64,000 nt of DNA from Bacteroidales bacterium UBA1181 (GCA_002310215.1 DBYR01000042.1:1-64000), one strand, 5' to 3'; shown: positions 23,932-32,886, counted from the stretch's first letter. Program-made: numbers and translations. Notes: a model not told the origin generated them from the sequence alone.

Positions 23932-24900
23932 CTAGAATCTGGAGCTCTTTAATGAGCTGGCAAGGTTCTGTACCGTCTCGCAGCCTTGGGTGACGATGTC
24001 TGAGCAAAAACCGAACTGCTGGAGTGCGAGGGCTTTCGCCTCTCCTTCCTCATTCACAGGTCGTTTCACGTAGAATTGCAGAACGTCGCCAGACATGAAG
24101 CAAGGAACCGCTCCGTATTTTTCAAACCAATATTTCGCGATGCTTCGGTGTTCCAGCGGTTCAGGGCTTTCCGCACCGCCGAATGGCAGGTAGCAGAATA
24201 CGTCGTAGACAGATTGTACTGGCACATCGACGAAGCATAGAATGTTGTCGCTTTGGCTTAATATGATAGAGCTTAACGCATCACATTCAGCCGATTCCTT
24301 CCCCCAGGCGATCATATCGTTGTCCCAATCCATATCGCCATCCGAAGTGTAAATCTCCTTCGTCTCATCGAAACGGTTCTTGAGAATGCCCTCCGCATTT
24401 TCATAAGGCGTGCTCAACTTGCTTTGAATGAAGGCATCCATGTCAGACAGATGCTCTTCGTATTCAATCAACAGATTATCGATCAGTATACTATCCAACT
24501 CCACCATGACACGGACGAACCCTGGATTCGGTTGCTCAGCCATGCGCAGGTATTCGTTAGTCAACTGTTCTTCCGTGATGTTGTCGCAGCTGACGATGTG
24601 GGCGATTTTGCATCCAGTCTTTTCGATGATGTTGATGGCTTTCCCCGCCTCGTCGCTCACCTTGATCTGCGTCTCCGTTTTGGGATACACCATCGGCTTT
24701 TCGGATTCCTGCGTCTTCCCCGATTCTTGTGGCTTTTCAGCGTTTTCAGGGCTTTGGGTGTTTTCAGGGGTGGTCTCCTGACTCTTCTCCTTCCCCTCCT
24801 CGGCAGTCTGTTTCAGCTTAGCCTTGAGGTATGCGGCTGCGATGGGAGCTAAGGCTGCAACAGATAATTTTATTAAGTTTTTAATTGTTTGTCGATCCAT
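23932..24900 (-). CDS. Membrane-anchored DUF4253-like protein
   Basis: The 322-residue protein has a short N-terminal hydrophobic segment (about 9-25) and then a Thr/Glu/Pro-rich linker with repeated ENxxxPQES-type words (about 33-70). The C-terminal 110 residues match the DUF4253 pattern: YWFEKYGAVPCFMSGDVLQF, then AKALALQQFGFCSDIVTQG (key residues FCSDIV). DUF4253 proteins are usually soluble and of unknown function; the anchored form with a linker is less usual. It is the last gene of a minus-strand group of four. Confidence 0.65.
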   Translation of the reverse strand: MDRQTIKNLIKLSVAALAPIAAAYLKAKLKQTAEEGKEKSQETTPENTQSPENAEKPQESGKTQESEKPMVYPKTETQIKVSDEAGKAINIIEKTGCKIAHIVSCDNITEEQLTNEYLRMAEQPNPGFVRVMVELDSILIDNLLIEYEEHLSDMDAFIQSKLSTPYENAEGILKNRFDETKEIYTSDGDMDWDNDMIAWGKESAECDALSSIILSQSDNILCFVDVPVQSVYDVFCYLPFGGAESPEPLEHRSIAKYWFEKYGAVPCFMSGDVLQFYVKRPVNEEGEAKALALQQFGFCSDIVTQGCETVQNLASSLKSSRF

Positions 24901-24945
24901 ATTGCTTATGTTTTTATGCTTGGTGATTGTTTACTCCACATCTCC

Positions 24946-25575
24946 TCATTCATCGACGAAGATGGTGCACTTCGCTATCACATTTCCCACGGAGGCGGAT
25001 ATGGTGGTCTCACCTTCAGCCATTGCGGTGACTGTGCCATCCGTTTCGACGGTCGCCACTGCATTGTTGTCGGAACTCCAGACAATGGATCTCTGGGTTG
25101 ATTCCTCAGGGTATACCGCTGCGTTGAGTCTCTTCTTGTCTCCGATGTTCAAGCGTAACTCGTTTTTGTTCAGTAATATATTGTTTACTTTGACAGCCTC
25201 TTCCGATTTGACGATGAAACTATCCACCACATAGACGGTGTTGCCCCTCCAAGGCAGGGTGTGGAAGTACTCTTTGTAGTAGAGGTCCACGGTGCGGTTG
25301 CTCATTTTTGAGAGTTCATGAGCCACGTTTTCGTCCTCGATGGAGAATACGAATTCGTTGGATTGTATGGTGCCGCCATTGGTTGGTGCGCTTTTCAGTC
25401 CGTTCTGGATGATTTTACCCTCATAGGTTTTAAAGACATACCCCTTCCTCATCACGTAGTTCAGGTCGCCGCTCTTGACGCCCTCTCCGAAGACATAGTA
25501 GTAACGGAAGTATATGAATGCGGATAATCCCAATAACACGAATAGTATTGTGAAGATGACTAATTTGATTTTCAT
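24946..25575 (-). CDS. Secreted or membrane protein with C-terminal Big_2 (Ig-like) domain
   Basis: The 209-residue protein has a single N-terminal membrane segment (about 4-24, uncleaved or signal). A domain of about 100 residues follows (GVKSGDLNYVMRKGYVFKTYEG, then HTLPWRGNTVYVVDS). I remember this domain from Bacteroidetes proteins often mislabelled 6-phosphogluconate dehydrogenase. A bacterial Ig-like group 2 domain then occupies 130-209 (LNIGDKKRLNAAVYPE, VWSSDNNAVATVETDGTVTA). The fusion of the two is unusual to me. Function is unknown; extracytoplasmic location is inferred from the anchor and the Ig-like domain. Confidence 0.65.
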   Translation of the reverse strand: MKIKLVIFTILFVLLGLSAFIYFRYYYVFGEGVKSGDLNYVMRKGYVFKTYEGKIIQNGLKSAPTNGGTIQSNEFVFSIEDENVAHELSKMSNRTVDLYYKEYFHTLPWRGNTVYVVDSFIVKSEEAVKVNNILLNKNELRLNIGDKKRLNAAVYPEESTQRSIVWSSDNNAVATVETDGTVTAMAEGETTISASVGNVIAKCTIFVDE

Positions 25576-25626
25576 TGCTTTCTTAAGTTTATGTGAAGTT
25601 AACCAATGGTTTGCTCTATATGTCTA

Positions 25627-27039
25627 TTAGAAATTATCGAACCTGCTGTTTCTCTTGTAACCGATGATGACACCCATGCCAAGGGTTATGCGCGTGTCAC
25701 GCACGTAGCAAGGAATCTTATGTCCTGACATGGAGGCGTATCGCAGTGGTATGTGGTCGATGGCGGCGTACAAGTTGATAGGGCCTGCGTTTCCGGTCAG
25801 CCCAATGCCTATGTTGTTCCATCCGTCGAACAGATTATATGTGAATGTGCCCGAGAAGTACTCGATGGGGCGGAAGTTGGCTGAAAGGATAAACTCTTCC
25901 CTTGTCGCCTTGCGTAGGAAGTATGTTTTGGAGAGCGCACCGATGCTGATCTTGTCGTTCATGAGCGAATACTCGCCTGCCACAAGCAGTTTGGTTGACA
26001 ACCATGTGGTGTAGTGTTTCGGGTCGTCATTCTTTTTCAGCATTCGTTTGAAACGGGTCTTGTATGGATCCCACCATCCGTCTTTGCCGTTATCTTCGCT
26101 CACTTCGTATTCCACTCCTTTGTAGCTGAAGTTTTCTCGTGGATTCAATTCTTGTATGTTCCCTGTCCAGGCGAGGAATCCCAAGTCCAAGACACTGGCG
26201 GATATTTTCAGCTCGTCTGTGATTTTGTAGTTGGCTCCTGCGTCGATGGAGAATCCGTGTCCTTGTGATTCGGTGATTTTCCCGCCATTCGATTTGAGGC
26301 CGCTGACTCTGTCCGTTTCACTGACTGTGATTTCTTGTGTAGGTGTTGTGATGCGTATGTTGCCGCTACCGGACACTTGCCACTCGTCTTCGCTTGCGGT
26401 GAGGTGTAGGTTTCTCAGGTTGGAGCTCATATTTGCGTTGCCCACTAAGAATTTCGCCTTGGCGCCCAATGATAGGTTCTCGTCTATCTTGGCGGATATT
26501 CCTCCCGCATATTCCGTGTAGATGGTGGCGGCGATGGACATTTTGTCGAGGCGGAAATCGAATTTCTCTCCATTTTCCATGCCTACGAAAAAGAACTGGA
26601 AAAACTCTTTCGGTATCGATATGGACGATTCCATTTTATTGTTTATGGAGAAGGATACGAATAGTTTTTTGTTGATTCGGTAGCCTGCGTCGAATAGCCC
26701 TATCTGGTACGAGGCGTGTATCTGCTCGCGTCCGTGGATGGCGTCCATGAATTCGTCCGTTGCCATGACGTTCTTGTCGCAGAATAGGAATGTCTTGTTT
26801 TGGCCATCGATTTTTTTTGTCTTGAACACGTCCGTCAGCGTTAAATCCGTGTTTCCTCCGCCGACGGCGATGGTGGAGATTACCGGCACACCCACGTATA
26901 ACTTCCCTTGTGGTTGAAAGGACGGATTGAGATGATGCTGGCGATAGTTCTGCTTGTCGAAGTAGAGCGTGTTGGAGATTTGTGCCGACAATGTGCAGCA
27001 AATCATACCAAATAGAAGTAGTAGTAATGTCTTTTTCAT
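25627..27039 (-). CDS. Outer-membrane beta-barrel protein, DUF5723-like
   Basis: I start it at 27039 (470 residues), where a clean signal peptide begins (MKKTLLLLLFGMICCTLSAQ). An upstream in-frame ATG at 27063 overlaps the preceding gene. The mature protein opens with SNTLYFDKQNYRQHHLNPSFQPQGKLYVG, with key words HHLNPSF, typical of the FadL/PorV-like barrels grouped in Bacteroidetes as DUF5723. Many amphipathic strands follow, ending near TLGMGVIIGYK. Location is the outer membrane (inferred); substrate is unknown. It is paired with a secreted partner 13 bp upstream. Confidence 0.75.
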   Translation of the reverse strand: MKKTLLLLLFGMICCTLSAQISNTLYFDKQNYRQHHLNPSFQPQGKLYVGVPVISTIAVGGGNTDLTLTDVFKTKKIDGQNKTFLFCDKNVMATDEFMDAIHGREQIHASYQIGLFDAGYRINKKLFVSFSINNKMESSISIPKEFFQFFFVGMENGEKFDFRLDKMSIAATIYTEYAGGISAKIDENLSLGAKAKFLVGNANMSSNLRNLHLTASEDEWQVSGSGNIRITTPTQEITVSETDRVSGLKSNGGKITESQGHGFSIDAGANYKITDELKISASVLDLGFLAWTGNIQELNPRENFSYKGVEYEVSEDNGKDGWWDPYKTRFKRMLKKNDDPKHYTTWLSTKLLVAGEYSLMNDKISIGALSKTYFLRKATREEFILSANFRPIEYFSGTFTYNLFDGWNNIGIGLTGNAGPINLYAAIDHIPLRYASMSGHKIPCYVRDTRITLGMGVIIGYKRNSRFDNF

Positions 27040-27052
27040 TGCGCACATTGTT

Positions 27053-27796
27053 TTAGAAATCATATTCGTTTACTAATATACCTCCCTTGAAGAAGCAGGC
27101 GATTTTCATCTTCATCGTGTTCTTCTCCGTCAGAATGGTCTGGTCGTAGTCCTCCATGACAAACTTGTATTCCACACTGATTTGGTCTATCAGACTGAGT
27201 GGCTTCATGAAGGATTTGTCGTAGGTTATCTGATGCTTTGTGATGGTGCTCTCTGTGGCCGTTTTGCTTGCCTCGTTGAGTGTGGCAGGACCTGCCGTGA
27301 ATGTTTGCTCTTTCCTCAGCTCGGGTATCTCCTCCAGTTTGTTCGTCACCGTGTCCTTGTGGTAGAAGCAGATTTTGTAGTCGATGGTTAATGGTAGGCC
27401 ATTGTCCACCTCGATTTTTAGAATGCATTTCTCCAAATGGTCTATTGCGTGGCCTTCCCCCACTTTGTTGCTGAACACTAAGCTTGGGAACGAGTCTTTC
27501 TCTTCGACAAAAGATCCTTTCATTAGCACGATAGGTAGCTTGATGTGTTTTTTCACATCTTCTGTGATCTCGGCGATGGTGTCCGGTGTGATGATGACAC
27601 CTTTGCTTTTGCTGTGTTTCACGATGTCTTTGAGCGTCGCTGTCACTTGCGCGACGGGTACATCCAAAGCTGTCTGCGCATACAAACTGTCTGTGTCTAT
27701 ATCATCTAAATCCAACCCTTCTACGGTGCAGGAATTATGTCCACAGAAATAAGCAAGAATGCCTAATGCAAGGGATAAAATTTTGATTTTCCTCAT
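27053..27796 (-). CDS. Secreted protein of unknown function, partner of the DUF5723 barrel
   Basis: The protein has 247 residues. The N-terminal hydrophobic stretch (about 4-17) followed by Cys18 or Cys23 suggests a signal peptide or lipoprotein, but the lipobox is not clear. The rest is strand-rich with several acidic loops and no motif I recognise. It is first in a four-gene group (this gene, barrel, Big_2 protein, DUF4253 protein), each separated by 13-51 bp, with a -7 element at 27820-27827. Co-transcription suggests a joint envelope role. Confidence 0.6.
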   Translation of the reverse strand: MRKIKILSLALGILAYFCGHNSCTVEGLDLDDIDTDSLYAQTALDVPVAQVTATLKDIVKHSKSKGVIITPDTIAEITEDVKKHIKLPIVLMKGSFVEEKDSFPSLVFSNKVGEGHAIDHLEKCILKIEVDNGLPLTIDYKICFYHKDTVTNKLEEIPELRKEQTFTAGPATLNEASKTATESTITKHQITYDKSFMKPLSLIDQISVEYKFVMEDYDQTILTEKNTMKMKIACFFKGGILVNEYDF

Positions 27797-27819
27797 ATCT
27801 GTGCGTTTTTTATTTATGA

Positions 27820-27827
27820 CAAAGTTA
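27820..27827 (-). promoter_or_regulatory. -7 element TAACTTTG for the four-gene envelope group
   Basis: TAACTTTG on the minus strand lies 24 bp before the first start codon of the group. Confidence 0.6.
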
Positions 27828-27906
27828 ATTCTTTTTCTGAAAAAACAACATGTTTTGGGTGTGTAATTTATGTGGGCAAAATGCTTTTCGTCCGTAAAGT
27901 TTTTTG

Positions 27907-27914
27907 TAAATTTG
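27907..27914 (+). promoter_or_regulatory. -7 element TAAATTTG for the DUF3127 gene
   Basis: TAAATTTG at 27907-27914 implies a start near 27921 and a leader of about 50 nt. Confidence 0.55.
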
Positions 27915-27969
27915 TCGGAAATAAATTTTGGGGTGAATATCCCCTTTCATTTAAAAGGAATATATTACA

Positions 27970-28371
27970 ATGGATTTTACTGGTAGAATTATCGCAGTTT
28001 TGCCTGAGAGAAAGGGAGAAGGCAAAAACGGACCTTGGATGAGTCAGGAGTATGTGATGGAGCATGATACATCTAATGCGCAATATCCCCGCCGTTTGTG
28101 TTTCAATGTTTGGGGAGAGCAAAAGATTCATGATTTTAACATTCAGGAAGGACAGTTTTACACGGTGAGCGTGGACATCGATTGCCGTGAGTGGCAGGGC
28201 CGTTGGTTCAATGATATCCGTGCGTGGAGGGTGGCTCCTGCTGGATCCCAGGCTTCACAACCTGTACCGCCTGCACAACCTGCCATGCCTGCGGGTATGC
28301 CGAATGTGCCTACATTTGATGCGCAGGCTAATAATTCCCAAGAGAACGAGTCGGATCAACTCCCTTTTTAA
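27970..28371 (+). CDS. DUF3127 protein with an SSB-like acidic C-terminal tip
   Basis: The 133-residue protein has a DUF3127 domain over residues 1-90 (MDFTGRIIAVLPERKG, YPRRLCFNVWG, DIDCREWQGRWFNDIRAW), a predicted OB-like fold known in Bacteroidetes and their phages. A Pro/Ala/Gln-rich linker leads to the terminal residues ESDQLPF. That end strongly recalls the DDDIPF tip by which single-stranded DNA-binding proteins recruit partners. I infer a nucleic-acid-binding, SSB-related role; it has not been shown. It is a single gene between its own promoter and terminator. Confidence 0.8.
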   Translation: MDFTGRIIAVLPERKGEGKNGPWMSQEYVMEHDTSNAQYPRRLCFNVWGEQKIHDFNIQEGQFYTVSVDIDCREWQGRWFNDIRAWRVAPAGSQASQPVPPAQPAMPAGMPNVPTFDAQANNSQENESDQLPF

Positions 28372-28427
28372 TTCGGGAAGTGATGCGAAGATTTAGATCG
28401 CTTTCGCATTCTCATAGTTCTTATAGA

Positions 28428-28455
28428 GGGTGTGCCGAATGGTACACCCTTTTTT
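28428..28455 (+). terminator. Terminator of the DUF3127 gene
   Basis: Arms GGGTGTGCC and GGTACACCC (28428-28436 with 28441-28449, one wobble) are followed by six Ts. Confidence 0.8.
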
Positions 28456-28515
28456 GTGTGTGATCGGAATGGACTGCTATTCATTTTGTGTGTGATCGGA
28501 ATGGACTGCTATTCA
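28452..28515. repeat. Perfect 32-bp tandem duplication
   Basis: Two identical 32-bp units, 28452-28483 and 28484-28515, lie head to tail between two terminators. No ORF or promoter motif was seen in the unit. The perfect identity implies a recent slippage or duplication event. Confidence 0.85.
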
Positions 28516-28556
28516 TGCAAAAAAAGCGTGACGCACCTTGAGTGTCGCCACGCTTT
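28515..28556 (-). terminator. Terminator of the GH5 gene
   Basis: Arms around AAGCGTG (28524-28530) and CACGCTT (28549-28555), extended inward by CG and CAC/GTG pairs, are followed on the minus strand by a seven-T run. Confidence 0.75.
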
Positions 28557-28575
28557 CCTGTCTTATTTCCTTCTT

Positions 28576-29715
28576 CTATTTCTTCCCGATGATGATAGCA
28601 GGCAATTCATTAGCGGAACCGTCTATGTTCACGATAGGGAAGTCTCCCTTGTAGCACCAATGACAGTTGGCGATGTCGTATGTGTGGAAGATGTCGCAGA
28701 TGTCTCTGTACCAACGCAAACGAACATCTTTGTCCACAAAGAATGGGTATGCGCCGAACTCTCCGCAGTAGAGTTGCAACCCGAGAGAGTCCGCCTTGTC
28801 TATGGCAAGTTTCATGTGTTCATACATGATTTCTTTGTTGTATTCTCCGTTCATAGAGGCGATCTTGTCCTTCTGTTCCTGCGTGAGGGAGTCCAAAGCG
28901 AGGGAGTCGGTCACTTGTATGCCTGGGTAGTTGACCTTTCCCGCATAGAAAGCGTAGTCGGTCCATGGAGCTTGGTGATGTGTCACTAAGCTTGGCTCGT
29001 AGAAGTGAAAGCTCAACATGATGTACTTGTCGTTTTCAGGCACGCGGAGAGAATCGAACGTTTGCGGGATTTGCCAACGGTTTGAACCGAATATGATGGT
29101 TCTCTCTTTCTCTGTCTCTCTGATGCCGTTCACGATCTTTTCCACCAATTGGTTCCAGTCCTCGCACGTAGGTGCCACAGGCTCGTTCATCAGCTCGTAG
29201 GCTAAACGGTCGTTCGGATATTGCTTCAGGTCTTTTTGAAGGTCTTTCCAAATATTGACGATCTTCTCCTGCTCTTTAGGGTCTTGGAAGAGCGTGTTCG
29301 GATGTCCGTTTTCGTTGTTGAAGTGGTGGGAACGTACGATGTGGAGGTCTACGACGATGTTCATGCTATCCTCCAGCGCCCAGTTGATGGCGTTGTGCAT
29401 CAAGGCGAATGTGCTTGAATCTCTGTTCATCTGCTCGTCGTAAAGTTGTTCTTCGTCCACGGCGAGTCGTACGAAATCGAAGCCCATGGCGGCGATGGAA
29501 TCGAAGTCTTTTTTGACGATTTTGTTGGCTCTCACTTCCCCTCTGTCGCCCGACTGGGATAGCCAATGGCTGATGTTCACTCCGTTGTGTAGGCTCAAAG
29601 TCGCATACGGACTTTTCGTTTCCTCATTCGTGTTTTGTGCTTTCTGATCTGCCGGTTTGTTACAAGATGTAAGTGCAAGCATCAGTGCGGCGATACTAAA
29701 AATACATGCTTTCAT
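28576..29715 (-). CDS. Lipoprotein glycoside hydrolase family 5 (endoglucanase-like)
   Basis: The 379-residue protein has a lipoprotein signal peptide with lipobox LTSC (Cys18). A GH5 TIM barrel follows: NGVNISHWL, FVRLAVDEEQ, VVDLHIVRSHHF, the acid/base Glu178 in YELMNEP, HFYEP, and the nucleophile Glu319 in YCGEFG. GH5 enzymes cleave beta-1,4-glucans, mannans or related polysaccharides by a retaining mechanism; the exact substrate cannot be told. There is no SusC/SusD pair nearby, so it is not in a typical polysaccharide utilisation locus. Surface or periplasmic location follows from the lipobox. Confidence 0.92.
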   Translation of the reverse strand: MKACIFSIAALMLALTSCNKPADQKAQNTNEETKSPYATLSLHNGVNISHWLSQSGDRGEVRANKIVKKDFDSIAAMGFDFVRLAVDEEQLYDEQMNRDSSTFALMHNAINWALEDSMNIVVDLHIVRSHHFNNENGHPNTLFQDPKEQEKIVNIWKDLQKDLKQYPNDRLAYELMNEPVAPTCEDWNQLVEKIVNGIRETEKERTIIFGSNRWQIPQTFDSLRVPENDKYIMLSFHFYEPSLVTHHQAPWTDYAFYAGKVNYPGIQVTDSLALDSLTQEQKDKIASMNGEYNKEIMYEHMKLAIDKADSLGLQLYCGEFGAYPFFVDKDVRLRWYRDICDIFHTYDIANCHWCYKGDFPIVNIDGSANELPAIIIGKK

Positions 29716-29803
29716 AAATTATGCAATAGATATTAAAAACGTTTATACTTCATGAAAAGATACAATTCATATATCTCGTTTGATGGGCCTTTGCGATGTC
29801 TGC

Positions 29804-30742
29804 TTATTTAGCCTTGACAACCAGTGTCTCAGACTGGGTTCCATCTGTCGACTTGAAGACTTGAACGCATTTGTAGGAAATCATCCATCCTGTTTGTGCG
29901 TCGAACATGGCGGATTCCTCTAACTCTGCCGTCATTTTCTTCTCTTTGTAGTCGTTTATCATCTCCTCTATCTTTTGCTTGCCTATTTTGTCATCGACTG
30001 ACAATCCGCTTTCCTTCATGGCCTCTTCCATGTATTTCTTTGTCCAGGCGGAGATGGCTTCGAGACACTCTTTTTCGGGTAGTGCCGCTGTTGTCTTAAA
30101 TGTGATGTTATTGCCGTCTCTTTTCACTGCCGTGGTGGATTTCGCGCTTCCGAAACTCATTGCGCTGGAGGTGATTTCGGTTGTTCCGATACTCTCTTTT
30201 TTTGTGTTGTATTTCTTCCCGAAGAATTTGTGCATGGCTTGAACTTCCTTCATGCTGATATTCATGAAACTCTTTTCGTCGGCGGCAATCATGGATTTCA
30301 ATATGCTTTGCATTAGGCCTGAGAGAAACTTGGTTGGCGTTTCCCCTGTGGTGTCGCTCGCCGTTTCAAATATTTTGCGGTATTCGTCGAAGTTGTCGAT
30401 TGAGATGATGGCCCCTTCCTTGGAGGCTGTGTACAATGGTGCGAAATTGTTGATTTTGTCGTATATGGCTTCCCCGATCATCATTTTTGCCATCTCTTCC
30501 ATGCCGGTGTAATCGTGGTGGTTGGAATAGATGCAAGTTATTTTGTAGTTGTTTTTGTCCTCCAAAATTTTAATGTCCATGTCGGCGCTGGCGACTTTTG
30601 CCGTGTCGGTGTATTGCTCGACGGAATAGGATTTTTTTTCTCCTGCTCCCCAATTAGGCTTCAATGTGATTTTCTCAGCGTATACAGTGGTCGCAGCTAT
30701 TAGGCAAATGCATGCGAATATTCCTTTCTTAACCATGTGCAT
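29804..30742 (-). CDS. Secreted protein of unknown function
   Basis: The 312-residue protein has a signal peptide (cleavage after about residue 22, VYA). An alternative ATG two codons in (30736) gives the more usual MVKKG start. The mature part is rich in Lys, Met and Glu with helical stretches (MEEMAKMMIGEAIYDKI, WTKKYMEEAMKESGL) and ends in strands. The general layout, with a two-strand entry KITLKPNW and a long helical middle, recalls DUF6263-type periplasmic proteins, but I am not sure. It has its own -7 element at 30798-30805. It is probably periplasmic or outer-membrane associated. Confidence 0.6.
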   Translation of the reverse strand: MHMVKKGIFACICLIAATTVYAEKITLKPNWGAGEKKSYSVEQYTDTAKVASADMDIKILEDKNNYKITCIYSNHHDYTGMEEMAKMMIGEAIYDKINNFAPLYTASKEGAIISIDNFDEYRKIFETASDTTGETPTKFLSGLMQSILKSMIAADEKSFMNISMKEVQAMHKFFGKKYNTKKESIGTTEITSSAMSFGSAKSTTAVKRDGNNITFKTTAALPEKECLEAISAWTKKYMEEAMKESGLSVDDKIGKQKIEEMINDYKEKKMTAELEESAMFDAQTGWMISYKCVQVFKSTDGTQSETLVVKAK

Positions 30743-30797
30743 ATTGTCTTGAAATCTGTTTGTGAACTAATTAATCGTTACTTAATAATTATTTACG

Positions 30798-30805
30798 CAA
30801 ACTTA
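30798..30805 (-). promoter_or_regulatory. -7 element TAAGTTTG for the 29804-30742 gene
   Basis: TAAGTTTG on the minus strand lies 55 bp upstream of the start. The rest of the 442-bp gap at 30743-31184 holds low-complexity T-rich DNA and one possible small ORF at 31074-31157. Confidence 0.55.
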
Positions 30806-31073
30806 CGAAATGGGGCTGTCATTGTCAAATATTTATCTCCTTTTTTTCTTCTGTTTCTGTCTGGTGTGATCGCTTGCGGTCTTTGGTGTGATGGTTTTGT
30901 CGGTCGATGCTCTCTTTTTGCCCCGTTATCTTGACTGTTTCGATGCGTTGGGGAAGTGGTTGGCTGATGGTGCCTTCTCGTGTATACGTGGGGTTTGATG
31001 ATTCCCGTAATCGCTCTTTTTGATGAAAAATAATGTTTTTTCCCTGAAATGAGCGGGTTGGGGGAATGTCCCT

Positions 31074-31157
31074 ATGAAAAAAATATGTAAATTCGCGGTG
31101 ATCTTTTCGATGACGTGTATTAGGTTTTCAAGCGTGTCGTTCGGAACTGTCATTTGA
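31074..31157 (+). CDS. Possible 27-residue signal-peptide-like small ORF
   Basis: The reading frame starts MKKICKFAVIFSMTCI and ends SFGTVI: a basic start, a hydrophobic core and a SFG cleavage-like end, that is, a near-ideal signal peptide without a mature protein. It lies 27 bp before the Na/Pi cotransporter gene. It may be a leader peptide, a remnant of a decayed secreted-protein gene, or chance. The TAAATTCG that could act as a variant -7 element (31088-31095) falls inside the frame, which argues against translation. Confidence 0.25.
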   Translation: MKKICKFAVIFSMTCIRFSSVSFGTVI

Positions 31158-31184
31158 AGAAATAGTGTTTCTTATTACATACTT

Positions 31185-32879
31185 ATGGATTACTTGCCAT
31201 TATTAGTTCTTGCGGGTTCTGTGGCTTTGCTCATGTACGGTATGAAAGTGATGAGCGAGGGGTTGCAGAAGATGGCCGGCAGCAAATTGCGCCAAGTCCT
31301 CGGCAAGATGACAACCAATCGTTTCACTGGTCTTTTGACGGGTGCGTTTATAACGACATCTATCCAGTCTTCCACCGCTACAACTGTCATGACGGTCAGT
31401 TTCGTGAGTGCAGGTTTGCTCACGCTGTCGCAGGCGATCTCGGTCATCATGGGTGCCAACATCGGTACGACCGCCACCGCTTGGATCATGGTTTTGGGAG
31501 GTAGCGGCAATTACATGCAGTATGTGGTCTATGCGGCCATCGTGGTGGGTATCGCCTGCATCTACTCCAATAAACGGAGGAACTTGGGGGAGTTCATCAT
31601 GGGTCTCGCGTTGTTGCTCCTCGGACTGACGACGCTGAGTGCGAACGCTAAGGGCATGCACCTCGACCAGAACGTGGCGGTGCAGGAGTTTTTCGGAAAA
31701 TTAAGCAGCTGGGGGTACGGTTCGTATCTCCTTTTTTTATTCATCGGAGGCGTGTTGACATGCTCCGTGCAGAGCTCCGCGGCCATCATGGCCATCACCA
31801 TGACGCTCTGTTCGGCGGGTGTGCTGGACATCTACATGGGTATCGCCTTGGTGATGGGTGAGAACATCGGTACGACGGTTACCTCTAATGTGGTGGCGCT
31901 CTCGGCATCCACGCAGGCTAGACGTGCCGCCATGGCGCACATGGTCTTCAACGTGTTCGGTGTGATATGGATTTTCTCCATATTCCCTCATTTCGTGGAT
32001 TTCGTCTGCTGGATGGTGGGTTGCGACCCTCATTCGCAAACGCAGGACAAGTCTATCCTGACGGTCGTGCTGGCTGCTTTCCATACCTCCTTTAACGTAT
32101 GTAACGTATTGATCCTGATATGGTTCATCAAGCCGTTGGAACGTTTGGTGTGCAAGATCATCTCTCCGAAGGCGAACACGGAGGAGGACGAGTCCCGCCT
32201 CACCTACATCGGTGGCGGTTTGCTCTCCACTGCCGAGCTCTCCATCCTGGAGGCTAAGAAGGAGGTGAACGTCTTCGCCACCCGTTGCCACAAGATGTTC
32301 CGCTTCGTGCCGGAATTGTTGCACACCGAGAAGGGCGAGGATTTCAATAAGCTCTTCACCCGCATCGAGAAGTACGAGAACATCACGGACAATATGGAGG
32401 TGCAGATCGCGGATTACCTGAACAAGGTCTCCGAGGGTCGATTGAGTGCGGAGAGTAAGACGGAGATTCAGCACATGATGAAGCAGGTGTCGGAGTTGGA
32501 GAGTATCGGCGACAGTTGCTACAACCTGGCGCGCACCATCCGCCGCAGGAGGCAGAACTCGCCGAATGAGGATTTCACGGAGAAACAGTATGAGCATGTG
32601 CATAACATGTTCGAGTTGGTGGACCAATCCCTGACGCAGATGGAGTACATCGTGAAGTCGCCGGACGCTAACGTGGCGGACGTGAACAAGTCCATGAATG
32701 TGGAGAATGAAATCAACAACTACCGCAAGCAACTGAAGAACCAGAACGTGGATGACATCAATAACCGCTTGTACAATTACCAACTGGGTGTCTACTATAT
32801 GGACTTGATCTCCGAATGTGAGAAGTTGGGCGATTATGTGGTGAATGTGATCGAGTGCACCGGTTTGCTTAAAAAGTAG
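31185..32879 (+). CDS. Na+/phosphate cotransporter family protein with C-terminal PhoU-like domain
   Basis: The 564-residue protein has eight to nine membrane segments over residues 1-310, including the two inverted QSS repeats that define the NptA/SLC34-like fold: QSSTATTVMTVSFV and the matching QSSAAIMAITMTL, each followed by GANIGTT or GENIGTT. Residues of about 330-564 are helical and resemble PhoU, which senses or modulates phosphate uptake. This is the usual bacterial two-part architecture. It imports phosphate driven by sodium. It is followed after 7 bp by nth and very likely cotranscribed. Confidence 0.94.
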   Translation: MDYLPLLVLAGSVALLMYGMKVMSEGLQKMAGSKLRQVLGKMTTNRFTGLLTGAFITTSIQSSTATTVMTVSFVSAGLLTLSQAISVIMGANIGTTATAWIMVLGGSGNYMQYVVYAAIVVGIACIYSNKRRNLGEFIMGLALLLLGLTTLSANAKGMHLDQNVAVQEFFGKLSSWGYGSYLLFLFIGGVLTCSVQSSAAIMAITMTLCSAGVLDIYMGIALVMGENIGTTVTSNVVALSASTQARRAAMAHMVFNVFGVIWIFSIFPHFVDFVCWMVGCDPHSQTQDKSILTVVLAAFHTSFNVCNVLILIWFIKPLERLVCKIISPKANTEEDESRLTYIGGGLLSTAELSILEAKKEVNVFATRCHKMFRFVPELLHTEKGEDFNKLFTRIEKYENITDNMEVQIADYLNKVSEGRLSAESKTEIQHMMKQVSELESIGDSCYNLARTIRRRRQNSPNEDFTEKQYEHVHNMFELVDQSLTQMEYIVKSPDANVADVNKSMNVENEINNYRKQLKNQNVDDINNRLYNYQLGVYYMDLISECEKLGDYVVNVIECTGLLKK

Positions 32880-32886
32880 TGCGTAG

